This document shows, piece after piece, positions 18,265 through 28,024 of a DNA stretch of 40,867 nucleotides. The DNA is taken from NCBI GenBank assembly GCA_023386635.1, contig JAEWJH010000099.1, positions 1-40,867 on the forward strand, read 5' to 3'. A program made the translations under genes and the position numbers. Under the pieces are notes generated by a model. The model was given only the letters and a program-made list of their open reading frames with translations, made no database searches and was not told where the DNA came from. The number at the start of each line of letters is the position of its first letter. Positions within the stretch are counted from its first letter, which is position 1. The stretch comes from Pseudomonadota bacterium. Lineage in GTDB: Bacteria; Pseudomonadota; Alphaproteobacteria; Rhizobiales; Xanthobacteraceae.

Positions 18265-18654
18265 ATGGAACAGAAAATCTTGCGCGGGATCGGCTGCGTC
18301 GTGGTGGCGACCGGCCTCTTCGCTGGCAGCGTCTGCGCGTCGGCGCAGGATGCGGCCAAAGGCTCGTGGCTGCGGGGTGACGGCATCGCGCGCGTGCTCG
18401 TGAGCGCGTGCGGCGCCGCGCTGTGCATGAAAAATACCTGGATCAAGCCGGGAAGCAGCGAGAAGGTCGGTGAATATCTCGTGCTCGACGTCAAGCCGGC
18501 GGGCGGTAACACCTGGTCCGGCCGCGGCCGCGATCCGCAAAGGGACGTCAGCTTCTCCGCGGAAATGAGCGTCGAAGGCGACCGGATGACCACGAGCGGC
18601 TGCGTGGTCGGCGGATTGATCTGCCGAACCACGCAGTGGACGCGCTTGAAGTGA
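18265..18654 (+). CDS. DUF2147 domain-containing secreted protein
   Basis: 129 residues. A signal peptide is clear (GIGCVVVATGLFAGSVCASAQD, cut after Ala). The mature part GSWLRGDGIARVLVSACG and the C-terminal GCVVGGLICRTTQWTRLK match the small periplasmic DUF2147 family of unknown function, with the paired cysteines of the family. Start ATG 18265 follows GAGAAGGA. The next gene is convergent, with only 11 bases between stops and no terminator seen. Confidence 0.85.
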   Translation: MEQKILRGIGCVVVATGLFAGSVCASAQDAAKGSWLRGDGIARVLVSACGAALCMKNTWIKPGSSEKVGEYLVLDVKPAGGNTWSGRGRDPQRDVSFSAEMSVEGDRMTTSGCVVGGLICRTTQWTRLK

Positions 18655-18665
18655 ACGACAGCGCG

Positions 18666-19685
18666 TCAGCGCCAGCCGAGCGGCGGCGCGACGTGTTTCA
18701 GGATCGCCTCGATCACATGCGCGTTGTACGCGACGCCGAGCTGGTTCGGCACCGTGAGCAGCAGCGTGTCGGCTTCGGCGATCGCCTCGTCGTCCTTGAG
18801 CTGCTTGACGAGGGCATCCGGCTCCGCCGCGTAGCTTTTGCCGAAGATCGCCCGCGTCTTCTCGTCGATGAAGCCGATCTGGTCTTCATCCTGCCGTCCG
18901 CCGAAATACATCCGGTCCTCGTCGCTGACGAGCGCGAAGATACTGCGGCTCACCGACACGCGCGGCGTGCGCGTGTGGCCGGCTTCCTTCCACGCGGCAC
19001 GATAGGCGCGGATCTGTTCGGCCTGCTGCACGTGGAACGGCTTGCCGTTCTCATCGTCCTTGAGGGTCGAGCTTTGCAGGTTCATGCCGAGCTTCGCAGC
19101 CCATATCGCGGTGGCATTGGAGCTGGCGCCCCACCAGATGCGCTCGCGCAGCCCTTCCGAATGCGGTTCGACGCGCAGCAGCCCCGGCGGATTGGGAAAC
19201 ATCGGCCGCGGACTGGGCTTGGCGAAGCCTTGTCCGCGCAGCACATCGAGAAACACCTCGGCGTGCCGCCGCGCCATGCTCGACGCATCCTCGCCCTCGG
19301 CGGGCTGATAGCCGAAATATCGCCAGCCATCGATCACCTGCTCCGGCGAGCCACGGCTGATGCCGAGCTGCAGCCGTCCGCCGGCAATCAGATCGGCGGC
19401 GCCGGCATCCTCCGCCATATAGAGCGGGTTCTCGTAACGCATGTCGATCACGGCGGTGCCGATCTCGATGCGCCTGGTGCGCGCGCCGACCGCGGCGAGC
19501 AGCGGGAACGGCGAGGCGAGCTGGCGGGCGAAATGGTGCACGCGGAAATAAGCACCGTCGGCGCCCAGTTCCTCCGCCGCGACGGCGAGGTCGATCGATT
19601 GCAGCAGCGCGTCGGCGCCCGAGCGCGTCTGCGAGTTGGACGAGGGCGTCCAGTGTCCGAACGAGAGAAAGCCGATATGTTTCAC
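18666..19685 (-). CDS. LLM class flavin-dependent oxidoreductase (luciferase-like), second copy
   Basis: 339 residues with the luciferase-like barrel: MKHIGFLSFGHW at the start, ELGADGAYFRVHHFARQ, IEIGTAVIDMRYENPLYMAEDAG and LQLGISRGSPEQVIDGW. It belongs to a different branch of the family from the gene at 13909-14931. The substrate is unknown. No signal peptide. It converges with the DUF2147 gene and is divergent from the YgiQ gene. Confidence 0.92.
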   Translation of the reverse strand: MKHIGFLSFGHWTPSSNSQTRSGADALLQSIDLAVAAEELGADGAYFRVHHFARQLASPFPLLAAVGARTRRIEIGTAVIDMRYENPLYMAEDAGAADLIAGGRLQLGISRGSPEQVIDGWRYFGYQPAEGEDASSMARRHAEVFLDVLRGQGFAKPSPRPMFPNPPGLLRVEPHSEGLRERIWWGASSNATAIWAAKLGMNLQSSTLKDDENGKPFHVQQAEQIRAYRAAWKEAGHTRTPRVSVSRSIFALVSDEDRMYFGGRQDEDQIGFIDEKTRAIFGKSYAAEPDALVKQLKDDEAIAEADTLLLTVPNQLGVAYNAHVIEAILKHVAPPLGWR

Positions 19686-19924
19686 GGGAAGGGTCCAGCG
19701 GAGAGGAATGGCGCGGCTCGGCCACGCCCGGATCTCGGATTGGAACCTAAAATCGGAGCCCTGCCCCGATAATGCAAGGGATCATGGCGAGGACCATGAA
19801 ATGGGCCGTGGCAAGGCGCCAAGACAAGCGGCCTTCAGCCGCCGGCTCTTCAAATGGCCGCTTTCGACCGGCATGGATTGCATGCCGGTTGAATTCTCAA
19901 GCCCGGACACCTATGCGTGGCGCC

Positions 19925-21997
<2,073 letters not shown>

Positions 21998-22047
21998 AGT
22001 GTGCGCGCGACGGGAAAGCGCGCTCGCATTCCGGCCGGTTAATTGAT

Positions 22048-22124
22048 TGGCGCACCCGACACGATTCGAACGTGTGACCTTTGCCTTCGGAGGGCAACGC
22101 TCTATCCAGCTGAGCTACGGGTGC
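22048..22124 (-). tRNA. tRNA-Arg, anticodon CCG
   Basis: Read on the minus strand, the sequence folds as a cloverleaf: acceptor GCACCCG/CGGGTGC, D stem GCTC/GAGC, anticodon stem TTGCC/GGCAA with loop CTCCGAA (anticodon CCG, reading CGG codons), and T arm ACACG-TTCGAAT-CGTGT. CCA is encoded (22048-22050 on the plus strand). It stands alone between YgiQ and the desaturase genes. No attachment-site duplication or integrase is seen. Confidence 0.96.
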
Positions 22125-22332
22125 TTCCGGGCCTGTTAAGCCCCAGAACGTCTCTCGATGCGTTCCTTGCCGCGTTCATAATCCAACCCGGCGGTGGCGG
22201 CAACCGGGACGACGCGCCCCGGAAAACGGCTTGGGGCGGGGGCTGGTCGATCGACCATGGCGGAACCGGCCGGGGCGTTTTAGGCTCGGTTGCCACGCCG
22301 AATCCATGCCGCGCGCCCGCCGACTCCCGCAG

Positions 22333-23220
22333 ATGTCCATCTTCACCGACCAGATCCTGCTGATCGTCACCACCCCGCTCTACGTGGCGGTGATCGCGCT
22401 GGAATGGGGCCTGGCCGCCTGGCACGGCCGCGAGACCTATGCGCTCGCCGACACGGCGACCAATCTCTACCTGACCGCGCTCAACACCGGCCTCGACGCG
22501 CTGATGGCCGGCGTCACCCTGGCGTTCCTGAGCTGGTTCTACGGCCATCGGCTATTCGGCTTTCAGCCTGCCGGCGGCCTCTACTGGTTCGCGCTGTTTC
22601 TGCTGCAGGACTTCGCCTACTACGTCCTGCATTACGTCGATCACCATTGCCGGTTCTTCTGGGCGACGCATGTCACGCACCATTCGTCGCTGCACTTCAA
22701 TTTCACGACCGGCTTCCGCGCCTCGGTTTTCCAACCGTTTTATCGGATGTTCTACTTCGCGCCGCTCGCGCTCGCCGGCTTCCAGCCGGCCGATATCCTG
22801 GTGATGTATGCGGCGATGCAGATCCTCGGCACCTTCGTGCACAACGACCGCTGCGGCACGCTGGGGCCGCTGGAATTGGTGTTCGTCACGCCGTCGCATC
22901 ACCGTGTGCATCATGCCTCGAACCCGCGCTATCTCGACAAGAACATCGGCATGACGCTGATCGTCTGGGACCGGCTGTTCGGCACCTTCGTTGCGGAGGA
23001 CCCGCGCGATCCCGTCCGCTACGGCATCACCCGGCCGGTCACGGACCGTGGCCCGGTCAATATCCTGCTGCATGAGTGGCGCGATATCGCCCGCGATGTG
23101 CGCGCCGCGCGAAACTGGCGCGAGCGTTTTCGCTATGTGTTTGGCGCTCCGGGATGGACTCCGCCGGGCGCTTCGGCGTCCCCGGCGCCATCGCGAATCG
23201 CCGGAACGCCCGTCAAATAG
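22333..23220 (+). CDS. Sterol desaturase/fatty acid hydroxylase family membrane protein
   Basis: Integral membrane di-iron enzyme family; 295 residues from ATG 22333. The N-terminal half holds several membrane helices (DQILLIVTTPLYVAVIALEW, LDALMAGVTLAFLSWFYG, LYWFALFLLQDFAYYVLHYV). The His motifs are HYVDHH, HVTHHS and HRVHHASN, the iron ligands of the family. Substrates may be sterols, hopanoids, fatty acids or carotenoids. ATG 22306 is a possible alternative start. The C terminus is Pro/Ala-rich and poorly conserved. A 14-bp palindrome TGGTCGATCGACCA lies upstream at 22244-22257. Confidence 0.92.
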   Translation: MSIFTDQILLIVTTPLYVAVIALEWGLAAWHGRETYALADTATNLYLTALNTGLDALMAGVTLAFLSWFYGHRLFGFQPAGGLYWFALFLLQDFAYYVLHYVDHHCRFFWATHVTHHSSLHFNFTTGFRASVFQPFYRMFYFAPLALAGFQPADILVMYAAMQILGTFVHNDRCGTLGPLELVFVTPSHHRVHHASNPRYLDKNIGMTLIVWDRLFGTFVAEDPRDPVRYGITRPVTDRGPVNILLHEWRDIARDVRAARNWRERFRYVFGAPGWTPPGASASPAPSRIAGTPVK

Positions 23221-23357
23221 GCCTTCCCGGCATTCCAAATCATGCTTTTGTGGGGAAATACCCGATTTTACGGGCGAAAAACGATTCACGCCGCGCTGCG
23301 AATCTCATAGTGCTGATTCGGGGCGCGATTTGGCGCGCTCAAGGAGCTTGAAAAGTC

Positions 23358-23693
23358 ATGGCAAAAGCAGCGGCGAAAGCAGCGCCGAAGGCGAAAGCAG
23401 GCGCAGTGAAGGCCTCTAAGCCGGTTACCCTCAAGGATCTCGCCAACCGTCTGGCCGAGGACCATGAACTCACCAAGAAGCAGGGCCAGGAGATGCTGAC
23501 GGACCTCGTCGGCCTCATCACCAAGCACCTGAAGAAGGGCGAGCGCGTCAAGATCGTCGGTCTCGGCGTGTTGCAGGTGCGCAAGCGCGCCGCGCGCATG
23601 GGCCGCAACCCGATGACGGGCGAGCAGATCCACATCAAGGCCAAGAAGAAGGTCGCCTTCCGCGCCTCCAAGGAGCTGAAGGAAGCCATCTGA
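23358..23693 (+). CDS. HU family DNA-binding protein with Ala/Lys-rich N-terminal extension
   Basis: Nucleoid-associated histone-like protein of 111 residues against about 90 for typical HU. Residues 1-22 form an Ala/Lys-rich extension (MAKAAAKAAPKAKAGAVKAS). The HU body follows: KPVTLKDLANRLAEDHELTKKQ, GLGVLQVRKRAARMGRNPMTGE (the DNA-binding arm) and AFRASKELKEAI. The extension may add non-specific DNA affinity. AAGGAG lies about 12 bases before the start, and a strong terminator follows. Confidence 0.95.
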   Translation: MAKAAAKAAPKAKAGAVKASKPVTLKDLANRLAEDHELTKKQGQEMLTDLVGLITKHLKKGERVKIVGLGVLQVRKRAARMGRNPMTGEQIHIKAKKKVAFRASKELKEAI

Positions 23694-23715
23694 TCCGGCT
23701 TTCGGTTTCTGACGA

Positions 23716-23746
23716 AAAGCCCGCCGGTTTTGCCGGCGGGTTTTTT
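23716..23746 (+). terminator. Intrinsic terminator of the HU gene
   Basis: CCCGCCGG (23720-23727) pairs with CCGGCGGG (23733-23740) around TTTTG and is followed by six T residues. It starts 23 bases after the HU stop. Confidence 0.92.
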
Positions 23747-23764
23747 GTTGCGAGAGATGCAATG

Positions 23765-23813
23765 CTCTCACCACGTCATGCGCGGACTTGTTCCGCGCAT
23801 GACGTGGTGAGAG
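23765..23813. repeat. Perfect 22-bp inverted repeat (long hairpin)
   Basis: Two 22-base arms with no mismatch (CTCTCACCACGTCATGCGCG... on the left) enclose the 5-base loop CTTGT. It lies between the HU terminator and the 3' end of the convergent ClC gene. The inner part resembles the CGTCAT...CTTGT...ATGACG palindromes dispersed in Rhizobiales. It could act as a terminator or RNA-stability element for the ClC transcript. Confidence 0.8.
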
Positions 23814-23850
23814 TGGTAAATACTCTCAATCAGACTCGTCATCCCTGGAA

Positions 23851-25599
23851 TCACCCCTCGCCGAGCAGTTCGCGGCGGCGGCGGTCGCTCTCCTCGGCAT
23901 AGCGGCGCAGCGTATACGCTTCGCTCATCAGGCCGATCACCTTGCGGTCGGCGAAGCTCGACACCACCGCGAGCGATTCCGCTTCCTCGCGATCGAACGC
24001 GGCGGCGGCTTCCTTCGCATTCATGGTCGGCACCAGCATCACGTCGCGCTGATGCAGCAGCGGCGTGATGTTCCGCACATCCGGATTGTCGACGCCGTGC
24101 GCCTCGGCGACGATCACCATGCCGGCATAGTTGCCGTCGGGATCGACCGCGACCGCATGCGAGGTCGAGCCGAGCGGGATGCGCTGGCGGAAATCCGCGA
24201 GCGGCAGATCGTCGGGCACGGTCTTGACGTCGCGGCGCATCATCCGGCCGACGGTGAGATCGCGCAGCCAGCCGACATCGGCGGCGCTGCGGATCGTCTG
24301 GCCGCGCAGATGGAAGCGCCAGGTCGCGAACGAGTAGCCGAACAGTTCGCGCGTAAGCTGCGCCGAGAGGATCACGGCGACCAGCACGGCGGTGGCGAGC
24401 CAGAAGTCGCCGGTGCTTTCCAGCGCGATGAAGGTCATGGTCAGCGGCCCGCCGATCACTGACGCGGACAGCGCACCCATGCCGATCACCGCATAGGTGT
24501 CGGGATTGAGCATCAGGTCGGGCCACAGCCAGTTGCCGCCGGCGGCGAACAGCCGTCCGCCGAGCGCGCCGATCAGGAGCGACGCGAAGAACAAACCGCC
24601 GCGGAAGCCGGAGCCGAGCGAGATCACCGAGGCGAGCGATTTCAGCACGAAGATCAGCGCGATGGTGGCAAGCGGAATCTCCACCATGGCGGTGAGGTGC
24701 AGCGCGCCGTGGCCGGAGCCGAGCACCTGCGGCGACACCAGCGCCAGCGCGCCGACCAGCGCGCCGCCGATCGCCGGCCGCAGCCACACCGGCACGCGCA
24801 TTGTCGTGCTGACGCGCTCCCACAGTGCGACGCCGCGCATCAGCGTGATGCCGAGCAGCGCCGCGGCGAGGCCGAGCAGGCTCGCGATCAGCAGGTCGGA
24901 GCCGGCGACGGTGCCGCTGCTTGCGGCGATGATGCCGGTCGGCCGCAGCCAGTGCGTGGCGAGATAGCCGTTGAGCGCGGCGATGCCGACCGGCGCGAGG
25001 CTCGCCGGCGTATAGCTGCCGATGATCAGTTCGAACGCATAGAACGCGCCGGCGATCGGCGCGCCGAACGCACCGGAGATCGCGGCGGCCGCGCCGCAGC
25101 CGACCAGCAGCCGCAGATCGGGACGGCGCAAGCGCAGACGCCGGCCGATATTCGAGGCGATGCCGCTCGCGAGCTGCGTATAACCCGCTTCAAGTCCGAC
25201 CGACGCGCCGACGCCGCTCGACCACATGGTCTGACAGGCGACGATCAGGCTGCCGCGAAACGACATGCGGCCGCCATGCAGTGCATTGGCCTCGATCGGA
25301 TCGACCTCGCCGCTCGGCCGCCAGCGCGCCAGCAGCGCGAGCGAGATGCCGAACAGGATTCCGCCGGCGAGCGGCACCAGCGCGCGGAGCGGTTCGATCT
25401 CGCGCGCGCCGGAGAGATGCGCTTCCGGCGGCAGCGCGAACAGTGTGGTGTGCATCAGGTCGACTACCAGACCCATGCCGGCCACCGTCAGTCCGGCCAC
25501 GGCGCCGACCAGCGCCGCCAGCGCGATGATGCTGATCTCTCGGGCGCGGACCAGCGCGCGCAGGCGCCGGGGAAAGTCGACGGAGAGCGGGGAGAGCAT
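23851..25599 (-). CDS. ClC-type chloride channel/transporter with C-terminal CBS domains
   Basis: Integral membrane protein of 582 residues. The membrane domain spans about 20-420, with hydrophobic helices starting at ISIIALAALVGAVAGLTVAG. ClC motifs are visible: the region PSGEVDPIE at 95-103, GLEAGYTQ at 135-142 (GREGP in classic members; Glu137, the gating Glu, is kept) and AFGAPIAGAFYAFE. FRGGLFFASLLIGALGG is the later conserved motif. Two CBS domains follow from about 440 (VGRMMRRDVKTVP, then VMLVPTMNAKEAA), likely sensing nucleotides. Exchanger or channel mode cannot be decided. It is downstream of and co-oriented with leuD, separated by a terminator. Confidence 0.92.
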   Translation of the reverse strand: MLSPLSVDFPRRLRALVRAREISIIALAALVGAVAGLTVAGMGLVVDLMHTTLFALPPEAHLSGAREIEPLRALVPLAGGILFGISLALLARWRPSGEVDPIEANALHGGRMSFRGSLIVACQTMWSSGVGASVGLEAGYTQLASGIASNIGRRLRLRRPDLRLLVGCGAAAAISGAFGAPIAGAFYAFELIIGSYTPASLAPVGIAALNGYLATHWLRPTGIIAASSGTVAGSDLLIASLLGLAAALLGITLMRGVALWERVSTTMRVPVWLRPAIGGALVGALALVSPQVLGSGHGALHLTAMVEIPLATIALIFVLKSLASVISLGSGFRGGLFFASLLIGALGGRLFAAGGNWLWPDLMLNPDTYAVIGMGALSASVIGGPLTMTFIALESTGDFWLATAVLVAVILSAQLTRELFGYSFATWRFHLRGQTIRSAADVGWLRDLTVGRMMRRDVKTVPDDLPLADFRQRIPLGSTSHAVAVDPDGNYAGMVIVAEAHGVDNPDVRNITPLLHQRDVMLVPTMNAKEAAAAFDREEAESLAVVSSFADRKVIGLMSEAYTLRRYAEESDRRRRELLGEG

Positions 25600-25684
25600 G
25601 CGGCGATACCTGCTGCCGGATCGGCAAGGTCAGTGGAAAAAGTTCGCTGCGACGGAAACGTTCACCCCGGCCGCCGTCACAGCA

Positions 25685-25716
25685 TGAAAAAAGACGGCCG
25701 GCGCAGAACGCCGGCC
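25685..25716 (-). terminator. Intrinsic terminator of leuD
   Basis: On the minus strand, GGCCGGCG and CGCCGGCC form an 8-bp stem around TTCTG and are followed by GTCTTTTTTCATG. It lies about 66 bases past the leuD stop and before the ClC gene. Confidence 0.85.
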
Positions 25717-25781
25717 ATGGTCGTGTCGATGATCAGCGCATCATCCTCATCAGCGCCGCGCTCCCGTCAGAGCCATGCCCT

Positions 25782-26387
25782 TTAAAGCCACGGCCGCTCG
25801 GCCTGGAGCTTCTTTTCGTAGCCGTCGATCTTCGGTTGTTTTGCCTTGGTGAGGCCGATGTCGTCGAGCCCTTCCATCAGGCAGTGCTTGCGGTGCGGGT
25901 CGATGTCGAACTTGACCACGCCGCCGTCAGGCCCGCGGATTTCCTGCTTCTCGAGATCGATCGTCAGCGTCGCATTGGAGCCGCGGTCGGCATCGTCGAA
26001 CAGCTTCTCGAGATCTTCCGGCGAGACGCGGATCGGTAACATGCCGTTTTTGAAACAATTGTTATAAAAAATGTCGCCGAATGAGGTGGAGATGACGCAG
26101 CGGATGCCGAAGTCGGCGAGCGCCCACGGCGCGTGTTCGCGCGAGGAGCCGCAGCCGAAATTATCGCCCGCCACCAGGATCTTGGTGTTGCGATAAGCGG
26201 GCTTGTTCAGCACGAAATCGGGGTTCTCGCTGCCATCGTCCTTGTAGCGCTGCTCCGAGAACAGGCCTTTGCCGAGACCGCTCCGCTTGATCGTTTTCAG
26301 GTACTGCTTCGGGATGATCATGTCGGTGTCGACATTGACCACGCGCAGGGGTGCGGCGACGCCTTCCAGCACGGTAAATTTTTGCAT
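25782..26387 (-). CDS. leuD: 3-isopropylmalate dehydratase small subunit
   Basis: With LeuC, isomerises 2-isopropylmalate to 3-isopropylmalate in leucine biosynthesis. It has 201 residues, the standard length. Motifs include VVNVDTDMIIPKQYLKTIKRSG, GDNFGCGSSREHAPWAL and FGDIFYNNCFKNG. ATG 26387 (MQKFTVLEGV) matches the usual start; a longer frame continues to 26882 but without family similarity. A good promoter lies at 26431-26458. It is separated from leuC by three genes in mixed orientation, so the two subunits are not co-transcribed. Confidence 0.97.
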   Translation of the reverse strand: MQKFTVLEGVAAPLRVVNVDTDMIIPKQYLKTIKRSGLGKGLFSEQRYKDDGSENPDFVLNKPAYRNTKILVAGDNFGCGSSREHAPWALADFGIRCVISTSFGDIFYNNCFKNGMLPIRVSPEDLEKLFDDADRGSNATLTIDLEKQEIRGPDGGVVKFDIDPHRKHCLMEGLDDIGLTKAKQPKIDGYEKKLQAERPWL

Positions 26388-26430
26388 AACGGAGGCCTTT
26401 TTCCCTTGAACCCGACGGTGTTTGTCCTGT

Positions 26431-26458
26431 TTCATAAGGGTTAAGGCGGGCCGGTCAA
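26431..26458 (-). promoter_or_regulatory. Predicted sigma70-type promoter of leuD
   Basis: On the minus strand, TTGACC (complement of 26453-26458) and TATGAA (complement of 26431-26436) are 16 bases apart. The transcript would start near 26424, about 37 bases before the leuD ATG. Confidence 0.5.
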
Positions 26459-26500
26459 GCCGCCAGAGCATCCAAAGCGATGCGGAACGGGAAGCGTGAT

Positions 26501-26782
26501 ATGCGTAAAATTGTAACGATCGCGGGCACGACGGCCCTGCTGGCACTGACCGCCGGACTGTCGACGGCGCAGGCCGAGACCTGGTGCCGTCAGGCCAACG
26601 GCTCGTCCATGTGCGCCTTCTCCTCGTATCAGCAATGCGCCTCGGTGGTCCGCACCGCCGGCGGCACCTGCACGCGTTCGGGCTTCCGTGCGGAAACGCG
26701 CCGCACGTCGCGCTATGCGTCCTATTCCTCGACGCCGCTGCCGGTGAACCTGCATCCGAGCCGGTTCGACTGCAGCAACTGA
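26501..26782 (+). CDS. DUF3551-like small secreted protein
   Basis: 93 residues with a signal peptide (IVTIAGTTALLALTAGLSTAQA, cut before ETW). The mature part has four Cys in the pattern WCRQANGSSMCAFSSYQQCASVVRTAGGTC, as in the small DUF3551 proteins abundant in Bradyrhizobium relatives, whose function is unknown. A fifth Cys lies near the C terminus (RFDCSN). ATG 26501 follows GGGAAG; an in-frame ATG at 26480 would add 7 residues. It is divergent from leuD, sharing a 113-base spacer. Confidence 0.78.
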   Translation: MRKIVTIAGTTALLALTAGLSTAQAETWCRQANGSSMCAFSSYQQCASVVRTAGGTCTRSGFRAETRRTSRYASYSSTPLPVNLHPSRFDCSN

Positions 26783-26799
26783 CCGGTTTCTCGGTCATT

Positions 26800-26935
26800 G
26801 CGGGGCGCGCCGCATCGGCGCGAACCGGGAATCCGGACGGTTCAAAAACTGCCGATGATGCTGGATTCCCGATCGGCGCCATAGCGCGTCGAGACGCGCG
26901 TATTCGCGCTTATGGCGCCGTCCGGAACGACGGTT
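26800..26935. repeat. Dispersed palindromic repeat overlapping the metallopeptidase 3' end
   Basis: GGCGCCATA (26875-26883) is mirrored by TATGGCGCC (26911-26919), with further pairs outside (GGGAATCC...GGATTCCC; TCCGGAACGACGG at the edge). The right edge reaches into the minus-strand gene: the stop codon and the last residues of the metallopeptidase (QPSFRTAP) are encoded by the repeat. The family resembles the element at 34090-34200. Confidence 0.6.
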
Positions 26936-27395
26936 GATCTCTCAGACCATCGGCTTCATCCGCCGCTTCGGCCGCGGCGCGTTCGATCGCTTCCATATCG
27001 TCGTCCGACAGGCCGAAATGGTGGCCGATCTCGTGAACGAGCACATGGGTGATGATGTCGCCCAGCGCCTCGTCGTGGTCGGCCCAGTAATCGAGGATCG
27101 GCCGCCGGTAGAGCCACACCATGTTCGGCATCTGCGGCGGATCAATCTCGGAGCGGAACGGCAGGCCGACGCCCTGAAACAGCCCGAGCAGATCGAATTC
27201 CGTCTGCGCCCGCATGCTGTCGAGCACCTCGTCGGTCGGGAAATCGTCGACGCGGATGATGACGCCGTCGCACAGCGCGCGGAATGTGTCCGGCAAGGTG
27301 CGGAACGCGGCGTCCGCCAGACGCTCGAAATCGTCGAGTGAGGGCGCTTTGGCCCCGTGCCAGTGCAGCGAATGGTCGGCGGGCGCGTCGGTCAT
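26910..27395 (-). CDS. Zincin-like metallopeptidase family protein
   Basis: 161 residues. The zinc motif HEIGHHFGLSDDD has His121, Glu122 and His125, followed by Gly and Asp, matching the PF06262-type metallopeptidase family (minimal zincins). ADAAFRTLPDTFRALCDGVIIRVDDFP and MVWLYRRPILD are family-like upstream elements. The substrate is unknown. No signal peptide, so cytoplasmic. The last 8 residues and the stop are derived from a dispersed repeat, so the C terminus may differ from relatives. Confidence 0.9.
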   Translation of the reverse strand: MTDAPADHSLHWHGAKAPSLDDFERLADAAFRTLPDTFRALCDGVIIRVDDFPTDEVLDSMRAQTEFDLLGLFQGVGLPFRSEIDPPQMPNMVWLYRRPILDYWADHDEALGDIITHVLVHEIGHHFGLSDDDMEAIERAAAEAADEADGLRDQPSFRTAP

Positions 27396-27582
27396 CGTGT
27401 GGTTGTAGGCGAGACGGCGCGTGGAACCAAGATGGCGGCGCGTCGGCCGCGATGAACGATTGACGCAGCCGTGCGGGCACGCCCGCAGCCTGCGGCAAGC
27501 ACGAAACCAATGACGATCTGCCGCGTTGAATCGTGGGGCGGCCTATGACCCGATACGGGATGGTTCGCGCGGAGAAACGCTC

Positions 27583-27954
27583 ATGCGTACAGTGTTGCAA
27601 GGAGCGGCAGCGGCGGCGCTGCTGACAATGATGGCGGCGGTGACGCCGGCGAATGCGGCTGCGGTCGCGCCGACAGCGAGGGCGGTTACGCCTGTTGTCA
27701 TCACGCCTGTCGCTGGCTCAAATGCCATCTCACACGACACGGCGGCCACCACCGACATGAGCGCGCGCCGCCGTCATCATCGGCACTACCGGCATTACCG
27801 CCACCGTTACTACCGGCCTCATTACCGGGGCTACTATCGCCCGTATTACTATCGTCCCTACTATTATGCTCCGCGGCCCTATTATTACGGCTACTACCGG
27901 CCGTACTCGTATTACAGCGCGCCGCCGTTCCCGTTCTTTCCGTTCTTCTGGTGA
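27583..27954 (+). CDS. Secreted Tyr/His/Arg-rich low-complexity protein
   Basis: 123 residues. A signal peptide (VLQGAAAAALLTMMAAVTPANA) leads to an Ala/Thr/Val-rich linker and then, from about residue 62, a repetitive tail of RRHH, HYRH and YYRP units ending PFPFFPFFW. Such Tyr- and His-rich tails occur in small envelope proteins of Rhizobiales; a role in metal binding or surface structure is only a guess. ATG 27583 follows GGAGAA. It converges with leuC across a shared terminator. Confidence 0.75.
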   Translation: MRTVLQGAAAAALLTMMAAVTPANAAAVAPTARAVTPVVITPVAGSNAISHDTAATTDMSARRRHHRHYRHYRHRYYRPHYRGYYRPYYYRPYYYAPRPYYYGYYRPYSYYSAPPFPFFPFFW

Positions 27955-27978
27955 GCGACGTCTGATCGACCGACACAT

Positions 27979-28008
27979 AAAAAAGGCCCGCGTCAGCGGG
28001 CCTTTTTG
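27979..28008. terminator. Bidirectional intrinsic terminator
   Basis: AAAAAGGCCCGC (27980-27991) pairs with GCGGGCCTTTTT (27996-28007) around GTCA. A/T runs on both sides let it act for the Tyr-rich gene on the plus strand and for leuC on the minus strand. Confidence 0.92.
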
Positions 28009-28024
28009 TTGTTTCGGAATATTG

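Noticed and set aside
22048..22124. tRNA-Arg as an integration site for a mobile element
   Set aside because: No direct repeat of the tRNA 3' end, integrase gene or foreign-composition DNA is visible on either side.
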